Source: Triatoma infestans
Taxonomy: Eukaryota; Arthropoda; Insecta; Hemiptera; Reduviidae
Length of the DNA: 64,000 nt
Direction of reading: 5' to 3'
NCBI GenBank assembly: GCA_011037195.1
Contig: JAAEAF010006627.1
Coordinates: forward strand, 1 to 64,000
The number at the start of each line of letters is the position of its first letter. Position 1 is the first letter of the stretch. A program made the translations under genes and the position numbers. The notes under the pieces are model-generated. The model saw only the letters and a list, made by a program, of their open reading frames with translations, had not been told where the DNA came from and did not search any database. Below are positions 21,423 through 32,784 of this stretch, piece by piece.

Positions 21423-22309
21423 ATAACAATCTACATTTAGTCACGTTAAATATTTCGTTTTATCTTTTAAATTAGTTAAGATACACATCTTTTTTAACAC
21501 AGGCATATAAACAAAGACATTTTTCTAAAAACATTTTGCGTCCTCAAGGAATCAGAAAACGAAATCAATTGAAACTCAATTTCAGAAATCTTTCACGAAA
21601 CATCTATAGAAGTAAGAGAAAGTAAATACTAAAAAATAACCACCATAGTTTTAACTTCATTTTTAAGTTTTCTTTACTTGATTCCAGATAATAACCTTAT
21701 ATTGTTGAACATATTATAATCTTTTACGATGCATAAATGTTATTTTCACAAAGATTGTTATGATTGTTGAAGAATAAAACAAAAGTAAAAAGAAATGTAC
21801 TTAAGTGTTTCCAAGCTATCGGAGAAAGTTAGATGTTATTAGTAAGAGTAACAGTTTGATTTCTTTTATTCCTTTCTTGTAAGTACTATAAGTAGCATTT
21901 GATAGTATGTATTTGTACGTTGGTGTTGATAGTATTCACCTTAAGTAAAGATGGGGAACAGTTTAAAGTATCATATAGGCTTAATGGCGCCTTCCTAACA
22001 ACTAAAGGAAGATAACCTTTCAGTAGAGAATTGTCTTCTAGCCTGTGTAATCCCTAGAATTGGAATATTTCCCACAGAAGTTGACAATATTTGATCTCAC
22101 ATATAATCATGTTACAACACTATGATAATACTAAAAAGAAAAAAAAAAGAGGTCAGTAACATGACTACTAGTGGTAATGTTTAAAGTAAACTCTTTCTAG
22201 ACGGTCATTATCTCATAGAGTAGAATCTGTATCTCTGTATTAGGTTCTTTTTTTTACTTTCTTTCTTTTAATGTATTATTACTTTTTCTTACTTACCTAA
22301 CTACCCCCT
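21423..22309. other. AT-rich spacer
   Basis: Contains a short AGAAGTAAGAGAAAGTAAA at about 21610 that may be an isolated Helentron-like terminus. Otherwise nothing recognised. Confidence 0.4.
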
Positions 22310-22610
22310 AAATGGAAGTATTGTGATCGTGATAAAATTGTGGTTTTTAGAAGTGGGAATGTATGTGTTGTGTGTTCAGCATAACTAAAAATCGCAGAAA
22401 GTTCAAACTTGATATTTTATTTAACTTCTAGCAAAGGATACAACATTAAGATTTTGGTCAAAATCGGTGAACCGGAAGTACTACTTTACTGATTGGATTT
22501 TTTTTTTTAGTTTTTTGTGATTTTTCTTGAAAACGGCTCCAACAATTATTATAATATATGCATACATAAAGGTCCATAAGTTTTGTTTAAAAACATTGGT
22601 GACACTCCCG
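22310..22610 (+). repeat. Helentron-like (HINE) 5' part
   Basis: GGAAGTATTGTGATCGTG, a short GT run, CAGCATAACTAAAAATCGCA, then GTGAACCGGAAGTACTACTT and GAAAACGGCTCCAAC in consensus order. It breaks off before the 3' half. Confidence 0.6.
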
Positions 22611-22688
22611 TGGTTAACAGGCGTCTGCGTTATTAAAATACGTATTGTGATATTTTTTGAAAAATAGATATCAAATTCAAATCTGTTG

Positions 22689-23558
22689 GTATTGTAACGA
22701 CATAGCAATGTCAAGAGGTTCCAGCCAGGCGCTACCTTCACAAAATATAACAAAAAGAAAGAATAATTTATAACTAGTGGCCTCATCCCATCGCCAGATG
22801 TAATGGAATCAATTGTCGTGATTCCTGAGGTATGAAGTTAGATGTCTTGAAGAGGGATTTAATAGGCGGAAGTTAGTTTATAGATTTTAGACTTGAAATA
22901 CTAAACACTGATTTTACAAAAATAGATTATATTTTTACAATAATTTGAATGAGCGAAATGGTAACTACAATTAATATGAATTGATAAAGTAAAAAAATAA
23001 TTTTAAGAGTTAAATAACAAATAATTTAAAATGATTAAAATAAATAACTAATATGCACAACTATGGAAATAATTATAAGATAAACCTTGTATAGGGACGC
23101 GCTCGGAACTCAAGTATAACTGCTGCTGTAAAAATGATACTGTTATAATGATGTTATTGGTGTAATAATAATGATCGATGAATGATGAATGATGAATGAT
23201 GAATGATCCCCTCCTCCAGTGAGGCGAAGTTTATATTAGTATTACTCACACACACTGTCAGGTGTGTAAGTAATTCTCACACTAAGACATCTCTCGTAGC
23301 GTGCCACCAGTGGTTTAGGTCAGTGGCCAGATTTGGTCGCCCATCGGTGATTTTCAAAGGCCGGTAGCCTTGAATCGGCCAGGTGGGTTCTGTTCAATAA
23401 AAAAGGGTTTTTATTGGTGCTTGTCTTTGATACCCTTGTATTGAAAAAGGCAGCGGCCGGCTGAGGCCACTAGTTATAAATTATTCTTTCTTTTTGTTAT
23501 ATTTTGTGAAGGTAGCGGCTGGCTGGAAGCGCTTGACATTGCTATGTCATTACAGTAT
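22689..23558. mobile_element. 862-bp element with about 92-bp TIRs, TSD GTAT
   Basis: The body is 22693-23554. It starts TGTAACGACATAGCAATGTC and ends with the inverse, GACATTGCTATGTCATTACA. Arms are 22693-22785 and 23463-23554, both including the TAACTAGTGGCCT block. GTAT flanks both sides. The inside holds an (ATGA)n array at 23178-23206 and a TATA-like TTTATATTAGTA near 23231; no ORF. A rearranged inverted relative lies at 61290-61990. The class is unknown. Confidence 0.65.
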
Positions 23559-23699
23559 ATTTTATGTTGAGATCCAAGAAATTAATTGAATTTTTGTTGT
23601 TGTTCTTTTTCTATTGTGAACTGTATTTTATAATATCAATGGTTTTTTCAGGTAAGTATTTTGCTTTTTTTAAAAACATTTCCAAACGAATATAATATT

Positions 23700-24060
23700 A
23701 CCTTAATGGCGTCTCCAGAAGATAATGTTGTTTTTTTTTTTTTGTTTTTTTATTAATGGGTGGTTACTACTAAATATTTTATTTTGTAAAACATTTACAA
23801 AACTTTTGGCATGAAGCTGTGATAATGGGGAGCCGATCGGAAGGCCTTCTCTCTTGTAGAAACAAATGTAGAAATTTAAAGTAGTTATTATCAAACCACA
23901 TATGTTTAATTTGATTTTGGACTGTGTCAGAATGAGGAGTGAATGAGAATAACTATCATCAACATGTGTCATGGTTTTGCTATATGGGTAAGCAGGAAAG
24001 TCGGATTATGTATGTTATAAAATAAGGAGCTCTGAAAATACTTCGCTTGGTACTCTAGTC
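23700..24060 (-). pseudogene. Penelope-like element RT fragment
   Basis: On the minus strand, KHMWFDNNYFKF in one frame is followed, after a frameshift near 23875, by YKREGLPIGSPLSQLHAKSF and IIFWRRH. This matches the RT block of Penelope-like elements, where a D/N-N-x-F-x-F segment precedes Q/R-x-x-G-x-x-MGSPLS and then a WKRYVDD box. The YVDD position is lost behind a stop. It independently supports the presence of Penelope-like elements here. The stretch at 24060-24400 may belong to the same element but is not recognisable. Confidence 0.6.
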
Positions 24061-24489
24061 TCCTGAAAATGAAAAGAAGACCTTTATAGCTTTATAGCAA
24101 GCAGAAATATCTACCGGAAGATATGTTATTAGAAATACTAGAGTGAGGTAAACATTATTCAGTTTCCATAGTAAATCCGAATGACAAGCGGTTCTAAAGC
24201 TTGTGCAATGTTAACAAGAGCATGCGAACAACGTTGCTTTTGCTTAAAAGGGAAGGAATAACTAATACGAAGGCATTGATGAATTGTGGAATGAAAGCTA
24301 AATAATTTAACAAAGAGTGAGGTAATCAAAAAATTTTTGGGAATCAAAAAATAGGATAGTTTCTTTTAAGGAAAAACTTGGCTAATATTTATCCCATTAT
24401 GATAGTAGTTTTAGGGTGGTAAAGGATCGTAAGACAGTGAGGTTTGCTAATTTCTGGGAATCATTTTAAAGACGCAGAATTGTCACTGT

Positions 24490-25165
24490 GATGGGAAGTT
24501 GATTTTGGGGAAAATAAGTTATTTATGTGAGTAAAAGCAAAATAATGCACGTTGGAAGGAAGCAGGAATCAATCCAGGTGGAATGTGAATGGACATTCAT
24601 GGAACAGGGTGAGAAGCTCAGGTACCTGGAAGTCTTGTTTAGCAGGTATGGTAAGATTGACCGAAAGGTGTTGAATCGGTTGAGCGTGGCAAATAAAGCT
24701 TACAGTCTGATCAGGAATACTATGGTTGGTAAAAGAGAGGTCAGCAAGAAAGTAAAAATGAATCTTCAAGACTTCAGTACAGAAATTTCTCTGTCGTGTC
24801 GAAGGAAAGGCTAAGCAGGATAGAATAGGAAATGAATCAATAAGGAGCAGCTTAGAGATTCAACCCTTTGTAACTACGTCGGAGAATCGCCAGTTGAGTT
24901 GGGTTGGCCACTTCTGCAGAAGAAGTGAAGGGGAGTAGATTAGGTGTTTAATGGAGGTCAAATCCGAGGGCAGCAGACAAAGGGGCAGACCGAGAATGGG
25001 CTATTTGGAAGTACATTGATCGACTGGCACAAAAGCCAGGTCAGTCAAGGTGATCTGTCCAAAGAATGGCAGGCAATAATGTAAAATCATCTGTTGGTTG
25101 AAGGCATAGGTCATCTATAGCTCGACGCTGAAAGTCATAAAAGCTTACGACAAAGAAGAAGAAGA
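24490..25165 (+). pseudogene. RTE/CR1-like LINE, ORF2 C-terminus and GAA-tail
   Basis: The frame at 24527-24814 shows the RT thumb (SKSKIMHVGRKQ, LRYLEVLFSRYGKIDRKVLN, RLSVANKAYSLIR). Shifted frames after it have ENRQLSWVGHFCRR and RGRPRMGYLE, the L-W-x-GH-x-x-R and GRPR motifs at the C-terminus of this LINE type. The copy ends in AAGAAGAAGAAGAG at about 25156-25166. Several stops and shifts make it dead. Related C-terminal sequence lies at 30260-30745. Confidence 0.75.
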
Positions 25166-25166
25166 G

Positions 25167-26562
25167 TATAACTGTTATTTATGGAAGTATTTTTTTGGTT
25201 GTTTGTTTTAATAATTCTTATCGAATCCTATCTCAATGGCTAAAGGTCTCCCTCCGTCGGTCCGGCCTTTGTCTTTCTTGGAGACCCCTTGCCTCCATGC
25301 CTTCGGTCATTCCTTCCGTCCATGTTTTCATGCCCACTAATTGGGCCATTTTTTTAGGCCACCTTTCTGTTGCTATGCGCATTACGTGTTTCTATCTCAT
25401 GAACATAATTAGAAATTCTCTCCATCCCAATGCATCTTCTTACTTCTTATTTAGTATATGCCACATTCTACAAATGTTGCATCACCTTCTTCAAAAAGGA
25501 AACTCTAATCTTATAGACTAAACTTACTGTTCAGTCTTTTAGTGACGCAGCATTTGCCACAAACTTGTCTTGTTCTCCCTACTGACGAAGTTATTCCAAA
25601 TTACGGGGTTTAATAATTATCTCCTACATCTCATTATCTTTTATCTAAGTCAATATCCCGGATAGCTGAAAATCCAAGCTACTCGGTATTTATAAACGCT
25701 ACATGGTCTTAGATATAGAAGAAATAATATAGTTTTATTTATTAAGAAATACACAATGTGTAAAACGAAAATCTAATACTTAGATAAATAAATTTTTAGA
25801 TACAAACTCCGCCCATCACTCCTCCCCCCCCAAGGAAAAGAAGCTAAAGAACAAAAGAGTTTTAAAAGACTAGTAAAATAAAATTTTTATCAAGACCAAG
25901 TGAAAATATTTGTGTTTATTTTAGACGTGGCATCGTGGTAATACTTTTACTACTTTGGTAAGCAATTGAATCTTGTTTATATATCTGTGTGAAAAGTTGG
26001 GAAAGGGGTTATATAATAGTATGTGAGGTGTAAAGTGGCATGTAGATACAGAAGAGTGTTATAGTGGAACAAGAAGTTAGTGTATGTGTTAGGGCTATAC
26101 ACACATATATATATGTGTTGAATAATAGATTGCCAATGTTGAAACGAAGAAAAACCTTGGGAAAGCATACAGAAAAGTAAGCGAGTGTGAGAAGTGAAAA
26201 AAGCTTGTAGAAACAGAAGTAAGCAGCGCAACAATACATAGGGATGACTCCTCACCTTCCATTCACTTATATATATATATATATATATATATAACATATA
26301 CAGACAAACTTCAACAAATACTGAGATAGAAAGGAAAAGTAGAAGGATGCGACCTAGAATCTCGTTTGTAGTATGACTGATATACATTCATCATCTACAC
26401 AGCACCTGCAAATTTCGGTTTTAATTAATACCGTGAATAATGATTCTTCTACGTTACGTTTTTCCAACGGTTGCCTTAATTGTAAGCGAAAGATCTTGAA
26501 ATGGTCATTATTAGTTCAAGTCTCTTTGCAACTCTTTATATGATTCACAAGTCTTTGCTATT
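25167..26562. other. unannotated stretch with AT microsatellite
   Basis: (AT)n at about 26269-26292. The open frame 25195-25521 and those at 25977-26387 show no conserved motif. I treat them as chance frames. Confidence 0.4.
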
Positions 26563-27060
26563 TTGAATGCGACAGAGAGTCAGAAACTCTCAGCTCACGT
26601 GTTGGGAATCTGTCCACAGAACATGCTCCTCATCATCCATCCATACCGTAGGGTTAGAAAAAAAAAATTGCCGAGCTTCTCAGTGAAATGTGGACCTGTT
26701 TCACTACATCGACACTCGATGGTACAAGCAGATTTGCCAACATCGTTGCATTTAAAGGTAACAAAGAAGCTTTGATCATCGACCCAACCATCCGATTCGA
26801 AACGAACTATCCCAACCAGAAAGTGAAAATCGACGAAGAGAAAAGGCATATTTATGAGAAAAATTGCATTTTTCACCTGCAATAAAAATGTCGCGAAATG
26901 TTCGGGGATCGTACAACGGGGTTTATGGTTCGGAAGTAGGGGAGCAATACCCCGCACTACGAGCGATTTCTTTGACCAGGCGGAATAGATATGAATCATC
27001 TTCTGACCATTACCACCGAGCAAATTATACTCTTTTCGCTTGGTTATTTTATAACCACTT
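26563..27060 (+). pseudogene. R2-type LINE, restriction-like endonuclease fragment
   Basis: In one frame TSRFANIVAFKGNKEALIID is followed by PTIRFETN and then DEEKRHIYEK. This pattern (R-x-A-D-I-x-A-F, then IIDPTIRFE, then EK-x-x-Y) matches my memory of the C-terminal endonuclease region of R2-type retrotransposons, where the D and K/E residues cut target DNA. Here the usual AD reads AN. Stops upstream (26649 onward) and at 26881 break it. The long antisense frame over the same bases is a shadow. The clade assignment needs a profile search. Confidence 0.55.
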
Positions 27061-27654
27061 ATATGGCCATTGAACGACATAGCCTGGTCAAATTTCATTT
27101 ATTTTAATTTTTTGTATTTTGGTTTTAGTTCTTTTTTATATTTATTATCTATTGTTAATGTTGTATTGTTTTCTTGTTTTTAGACTTGAGATTTACATCT
27201 TGCCAGAATTATTTTTATAAATTGAACACTGTGACAGACTGTGTTTTGATTATTTCTAATAATCTTTATAAATATATGTTAAATTTTAACTCGAACAATT
27301 GTAAAGATGTTCATGGGATTGATTAGTAATGTTGAGCAACTCAATATAAATTGAGCAGCCACACATTTCGCACAATTTCTTGTGAAATAATGTGTTTTTC
27401 TCTACACTCACATAAAGTATAATCTGGCAGACAGAAAACAGAAAAACAGAGCGACAAAAAGCATTATCAAAAAGTAAACGTTCTGGTATTTAAAAAAAAT
27501 AAATAATAATAATAATAATAATAATAACAGTCTTTATTCAGATAATTTTTACATATTATTTTGTAACAAATATTAATTATTGACATAAAGGTAAAATTTT
27601 GGGATAAAGGATTTTGGGATATTACTTATTGGGATAAAGGCAAAATTTTTGCCT
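27061..27654. other. AT-rich spacer with AAT microsatellite
   Basis: (AAT)n at 27505-27527 and a repeated GGGATAAAGG word at 27600-27645. No gene. Confidence 0.5.
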
Positions 27655-27676
27655 CTCTCCCTCACTACCACAACAA

Positions 27677-28291
27677 CTTGTCGTCGTCGCTACTTGGATT
27701 TGATTGTGTGTCTTCGCCACCCTCTACCGCCACCCACCTACAAGATGTTATGCTTCGATTGGGAAGCATAACAATTCCCAATCGTTTCCAGAAATCGTTC
27801 CCAAATCACGGACATCTGACTGGTTAATTCCACTAGACAGTTTGATGTCTCCAACAAAACATCCGGGATTTGTATCAATTTCAAGGTTCTCAAAAATAAC
27901 TCGGTCTTCAATAAGTTCCAAAGAACATACAGACCCTTGGTCATCAATGTCGGTTTCAATTTCTTCTGCGGTGGAGGTGCATGCGCATTGTCCTCTATTG
28001 AAATCGGACTGCCCGGTAAAGTGTCTTGACTCTCTAGACAGTTTTCACAGGCTGGATTTTGTGCGTCTTCGCATATACAGTTCTTAGTTGACATTCTATA
28101 CACATTTTAAATTTTAACTTATAATATCTTGAAAATACGTAAATTTTTCTATTACACTTGGGACAAAATTTTACGTACCTTTTCATAACACAAAAATTTA
28201 AAATGCGACCACGGCTGCAGCGAACAGTAGGTGGGTGGCGGTAGAGGGTGGCGAAGACGCACAATCAAATCCAAGTAGAGACGACGACAAG
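27677..28291 (-). mobile_element. DNA-transposon-like element with 65-bp TIRs
   Basis: Arms 27677-27741 and 28227-28291 are inverted copies (CTTGTCGTCGTCGCTACTTG on the left) with few mismatches. They enclose about 485 bp with minus-strand reading frames. Outer bases diverge, so the true ends and any target duplication are uncertain. Confidence 0.6.
27738..28187 (-). pseudogene. unknown zinc-ribbon-like protein inside TIR element
   Basis: From an ATG near 28187 a frame reads MKRYVKFCPKCNRKIYVFSR and then CIEC, giving two C-x2-C pairs. After a frame change near 28090 it continues as CICEDAQNPACENC and a longer C-terminal part to about 27738. The cysteine spacing suggests a small zinc-binding domain, as at the N-terminus of some transposases. 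I do not recognise the family. Being enclosed by TIRs, it may be the remains of the element's own protein. Confidence 0.35.
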
Positions 28292-28480
28292 GAGAGAGCT
28301 GAGTGATGTTTGTTAGGTCAGTGACCGTCAGAGGGGTTGTCAAATTAATTATTTATCTTTAGTGCAAATATCCAAATATTATTTGATATAATAAAAAAAG
28401 AAATTAATTTATATTTATTGAATTATTTTTTTTTTTAAACATAATAACAACTAGGTGTAACTTTTACATTAGTAGTTAAA
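28292..28480. other. AT-rich spacer
   Basis: No feature seen. Confidence 0.4.
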
Positions 28481-29345
28481 CTATTGGACACAAAAGTACC
28501 TAAATTTCCATGCGTTCATACAAAAATTTATTAAATTTGGCCAGTCTTTGCCATTCAGATGCGAGACAAACTCGTCAAAACTCAATTCAACCTTTTTCAA
28601 ATATTGGACACGGAACTCAGCCAAGATGGGGAAAATAGCCACGAAGTGATAAACATCCTCAACCTCCTTTCTGTTACATAACGAACATAGTGCGACCGCC
28701 TGATTGAAGGCATATTTATTTAAATATAGCAGCTCTCCTCGCACTTTAAACAGCTAACTGATTCTGTTGGCCGACATATTACTACATACAAATTTATTAC
28801 CTGGCGTTAACTGCTTATACAAAGGTATATCTGCTACTGTTAGATGCCTTCAATCTAAACTCCGCAACCTTATTTCTCTGAATCAGATTTATTATTTCAG
28901 AGGTGGATACGTCACCACTCAACACTTCACCCAATTCAACATTATATTCTGTGCATATGGCCTGCCACTCTTTATACCAAAATACTTTTTTATTTATTAT
29001 TTCACGAGTTATTATATGAGGATATCTGGAAGACGGTAAATTCAAACACTTTTTCATGTAGTTTAAATGCAGTTTAAACGTATACAGGAATATTAGATTT
29101 AAACCAGTTTCCAAATAAATATTAAAATCTGGTGTGTGTTTAGGCAGCCTGAAACACTTCTTTACAAAATATTTTAAAACAGTTTCAACACGTGTCATAT
29201 ACCCGGAACCCCCACACCTGCGCGCCGTAACTAAAATAATAAAAAAAATATATAAATTCTGAAATGTGTCAAGTCGCAAGATTATGGTAAATATTTTGTG
29301 CAAATTGAAACAGATAGAAAGGGGAGGGGATGTGTTCTCATTCAC
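28481..29345 (-). pseudogene. non-LTR retrotransposon ORF2 C-terminus (zinc knuckle type, no RNase H)
   Basis: The minus-strand frame 29345-28815 has KKCFRLPKHTPDFNIYLETG and KLHLNYMKKCLNLPSSRYPH, then KEWQAICTEYN. A second frame, 28744-28481, has RGELLYLNKYAFN and CSLCNRKEVEDVYHF, then LNGKDWPNLINFCMNAWKFR. This layout, a TPNF-x-x-YLETG block, a LKLH block and a C-x2-C...H...C knuckle, is familiar from arthropod LINEs. The last knuckle C is F here (AIFP), so zinc binding is lost. A gap and frame change near 28780 separate the halves. A second copy lies at 39890-40260. Confidence 0.65.
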
Positions 29346-30259
29346 TGGAAATTACCTATGAAATTATTGGAGTTCATAAGCGATATGACTCTGGGCCAAT
29401 GTGCCAAATGCATGTTAATCATCATTATGCGAACATTAGGTCCAGTATGGATTTTATAATTTACTGAGATATTTGTTTCAAAGTTCATGAACCAATTTCA
29501 ATTATGTAACAACTCAAATGGAAATAAGTGGAAATAATTTTTAATTTATCAAATATTATGTATCTTCAATGAAATATACTGCATAATTAAGATTTACGTT
29601 ACTAGTGGTAATTATTTTTTTCCTTTGACATTTTGTTTCATAAATTAGAAACAAAATAATTATGCAGAGGGTGTATATTGTTATGTTCTAGTCTAATGAT
29701 AGGAACTGATTGACAATGTAGTCCGCTTGTATTAGAGAGCCGCAAACTCCACCCACTTGCCCGATAGAACAAAACGTCTCTATGCCGCCAATGACCTCTG
29801 TTAGGTCGCTAATGTCCTGACACTGTAATCAAGCCCTACTTCCACTAATGTTTTCCATCCGGTTTTATGAACAATACTTACTTTCTTCTGCACTATTTTT
29901 TTGTTTTGTATTTTTTTCTTTTCGTTTTTTTTATCTTTGTGCAATACCATATATTAATTTCTTAGAAAAATATCAACAAAATTTAGAAAACCTATAATAA
30001 TAAGTATTTGCACAATTTTATCTCACAAAAACTCTGAATTGGCAAAACTTTTATTTAAAAAATATTTCAACAATTTGATTTCCCTAATAATGCATATATT
30101 GTTGTAAATGGAATCATACAATTGCCTGAGGAAATTAATGCTAGAGTAGGCCGCTGCGTGGAGGCTGTTCTCCGCTATCAATAGAAAGTTTCTCAGCAAG
30201 AGAGAAGTGGCCGAGGACGCACAAAAATGGCAGTGTACCACTCCACATTCGTGCCCGTA
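29346..30259. other. unannotated stretch
   Basis: AT-rich; an antisense frame at 30023-30241 has no recognised motif. Confidence 0.4.
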
Positions 30260-30745
30260 CTTTACCTAAGGATGCGAATCATGGTCCATAAAGGAATCTG
30301 ATCGTAGTCGCCTGCAGGCTAAAGAGATGAAGTTTCTTCGAAAAGTTGAGGGTAAGACCAGGAGAGACCGTATCAGAAACACTACGATCAGAACCACGTT
30401 AAAAAGCGAACTGCTCGATTTGAGAGAGCGCAGCTGAGGTGGTTCGGCCATGTAAGCAGGATAGAGGAAGATCGGTTTCCTAGGAAGGCGATGGAGGCTA
30501 GGATTTCTGGCAGGCGACCCACAGGAAGAAGAAGAATAGAGAAGAATAATATAATAAGTTGGCTGGATAATGTCAAAAGAGGAACCAGCGGTCGAGGTTC
30601 GAAAACAGAGCCCAAAAAAACAGAGCTCTACTTTGGGGTAGAGTCCAAAACATTGTCGCTAGATAGAGACAGATAGCGCTCCTTTTATTAACCCTCTACA
30701 CCGCAAGGTAGATGAGGTCCAGGCTAAGAAGAAGAAGAAGAAGGG
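30260..30745 (+). pseudogene. RTE/CR1-like LINE C-terminus with GAA tail
   Basis: RAQLRWFGHVSRIEEDRFPR and then GRRPTGRRRIE followed by ISWLDNVKR match the end of LINE ORF2 proteins of this kind. Upstream a KFLRKVEGKTRRDRIRN stretch fits the region after the RT thumb. Frames change between these blocks. The copy ends in AAGAAGAAGAAGAAG at about 30731. The GAA tail links it to the element at 24490-25165. Confidence 0.7.
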
Positions 30746-31029
30746 ATCATACAGATCAGGCCTTTTTAAATGGAGATTAAGAGTCGGAAAGTTTTGATGG
30801 GAAAAAATCTATTCATTATCTTCATTTCTCCTAAATGTATTGAAATCTTGTAGTTCCTTCCATTTTTTAATTTAAAAACAAATTCAAAAGTTTAACTGAA
30901 TGTATAGAAACAAAATATTATCTTTTAAGTTTCCGCGGCCATTCTCATGTTGAACGCTTAGTTTTTTGGAATGAGAACGCAGTAGTGGTTTTGTGACTAC
31001 AGTTTCAGGCTTCTTCAAGTAGGGTCGAC

Positions 31030-31265
31030 TTAAATTTCAAAGCAACACTGGCAAGAAACAGGATAGTTAGAATAAGTGGGAGAAGGGCGTTTGTTTAGGC
31101 ATGCAATAAATCTTGAGGACACCACTGTCTTTGCCCATGTAAACACCTATTACGAACATCTGGAGAGAGGCATTGGAATATGAGGAAAACGGTTTAAACA
31201 GGGATGATAGACTCTGACTGAACAGAGCCGGCTATTTACCAGAACAGGTAGACCAGTTAAGATTT
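31030..31265 (+). pseudogene. Penelope-like element, C-terminal fragment
   Basis: One frame reads FRHAINLEDTTVFAHVNTYY. After a shift, REALEYEENGLNRDDRL follows and, past a stop, LNRAGYLPE. The pattern, an R-x-x-REALEI segment followed by LNRDDG, is typical of the end of Penelope-like proteins just after the GIY-YIG endonuclease. The GIY-YIG motif itself is not visible. Together with 23700-24060 and the terminal-repeat elements this suggests that complete Penelope-like elements exist elsewhere in the genome. Confidence 0.45.
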
Positions 31266-32411
31266 TGTGTTAAGGTTTTATTACTTTATTAAGCAAGCAA
31301 ATTTGGTATAGTCTGAATGGTTGTTTTGTATTAGACAAATATTAAGTTAATGGTTTTTTTGGGTTTTGTCGTGTTTGATGTAGATGATTACCACACAGAG
31401 AATACAGTTCGATATTTGGAGAGTTAGTTCGATCAGGAAAGAGAAACTTACCTTTGCTAACTTTAACTGAATGTATTGATGTGGTTATATTAAAACTTAC
31501 CTCATACACAATTTAATCTAGTGCATGTATTTGTACAAGAATTTGTTAAGGTAAAAGCTCATCTTTACCTTAATTAATTAACAAAACCAAAGTTAGAAAT
31601 ACTTACGTATGATGGAGAAGTTATAATTAGCCAATTCCACGTAGAAGGTTTAAGTGGCCCCCTTGAGAGCTTTATTTGATATTTGGTACAGTCAGCAATA
31701 AAAGTATATAATTGTGGATTGTTTGCTGTGGTGACTTAGAGTTTGCCTGTGGGTGCACTAAACCCACACATGCTGTGCAAGTTGAAAACATAGTGGGATA
31801 CGGTGCTGTTAATGAAAATGAATTATAATCAGAATATATACTCCTTGTACTTCACATAAATTTATATTTACAGAACTTCTTAGCAAAAAAAGGTATAAAG
31901 AAAGAATAGAATAATCAAGCGGAAAGTGCGGGCGTAATGTAGAAATCGGTAGGATTGGTTGATATGTGCATCCTGAAGATATGGACTCTTGCTTGTTGTA
32001 ATAGTCGAATACCTAATTTGGTGAAAGCTCTCTGGCCTGTAAAAGTGTTTTGGCAGATATGAGTTAAGGTAGATGATGTGGATAACACTTTCAGAATAGT
32101 GATGTCACTTGACTTGCTGCTTTCTTCTTGGTAAATTACATAGACTTCTTGAAGTGTTAACCTTTCAAGATTGATCTTGCGACTTGGTAACTCTTCAAAG
32201 TTTATTTAGCCCTCAGTATTAAACCCATCAGATTTCTGTGCTTATTTTCTGACATCCTAACTATTGATGGAGCTGATAGGGGAGAAGCTGAACAATTCAA
32301 GTTTAGACAGAGTTTAATCTGGAAACCCCCTGTTTCAAACTCGTTCAATTATCAATTGCTTAAGCATTACCAATTTTGTTAACTTTGCGAAAAACACTAA
32401 TAATTAAAAAA
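31266..32411. other. unannotated stretch
   Basis: Mixed composition without motif; a weak GGGGAGAAGCTGAACAATTC at about 32280 recalls the jockey 3' UTR. Confidence 0.35.
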
Positions 32412-32515
32412 AAAAATCTGGTGTGAAACACTCACACGACTTTCTCTTACTCCAATTAATACAATATCATTAACAAATTTTCTTGAAAATTGCAAAGTTT
32501 ACAATACTTAATTGG
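32412..32515 (-). repeat. Helentron-like (HINE) 3' end, minus strand
   Basis: ATCTGGTGTGAAACACTCAC and ACGACTTTCTCTTACTCC: the 3' hairpin and subterminal inverted repeat seen on the other strand. The body behind it is short and then lost. Confidence 0.65.
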
Positions 32516-32784
32516 GCTGGCCATAAAAAAAGGAGTTAGGGGTTACACTTGTATACCTGTCAGAACTCTAACTTAACAGGTCCTAATGTATCAGAAAGAT
32601 CCCCCAACCCCCTATGAAATATATTTTTTTTCCCGGTAAATTATTACAAATCAAAGTAATACATTTCTATCTGAGCAGTGAGCATTCAAAGTTTAAAGAA
32701 AATCAATGTAGCCATTTTTTTTCGAGAATATAAAATAACTCAAAAACCTATCTTATAAAGTCGTATTTCGGATTACCTGTTTTT

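Noticed and set aside
26595..27098. 167-codon minus-strand open frame
   Set aside because: It is antisense to the R2-like endonuclease frame and has no motif of its own.
31975..32010. additional ribozyme-like motif at GCATCCTGAAGAT
   Set aside because: Only the first box matches; no GAAA box or closing stem follows.
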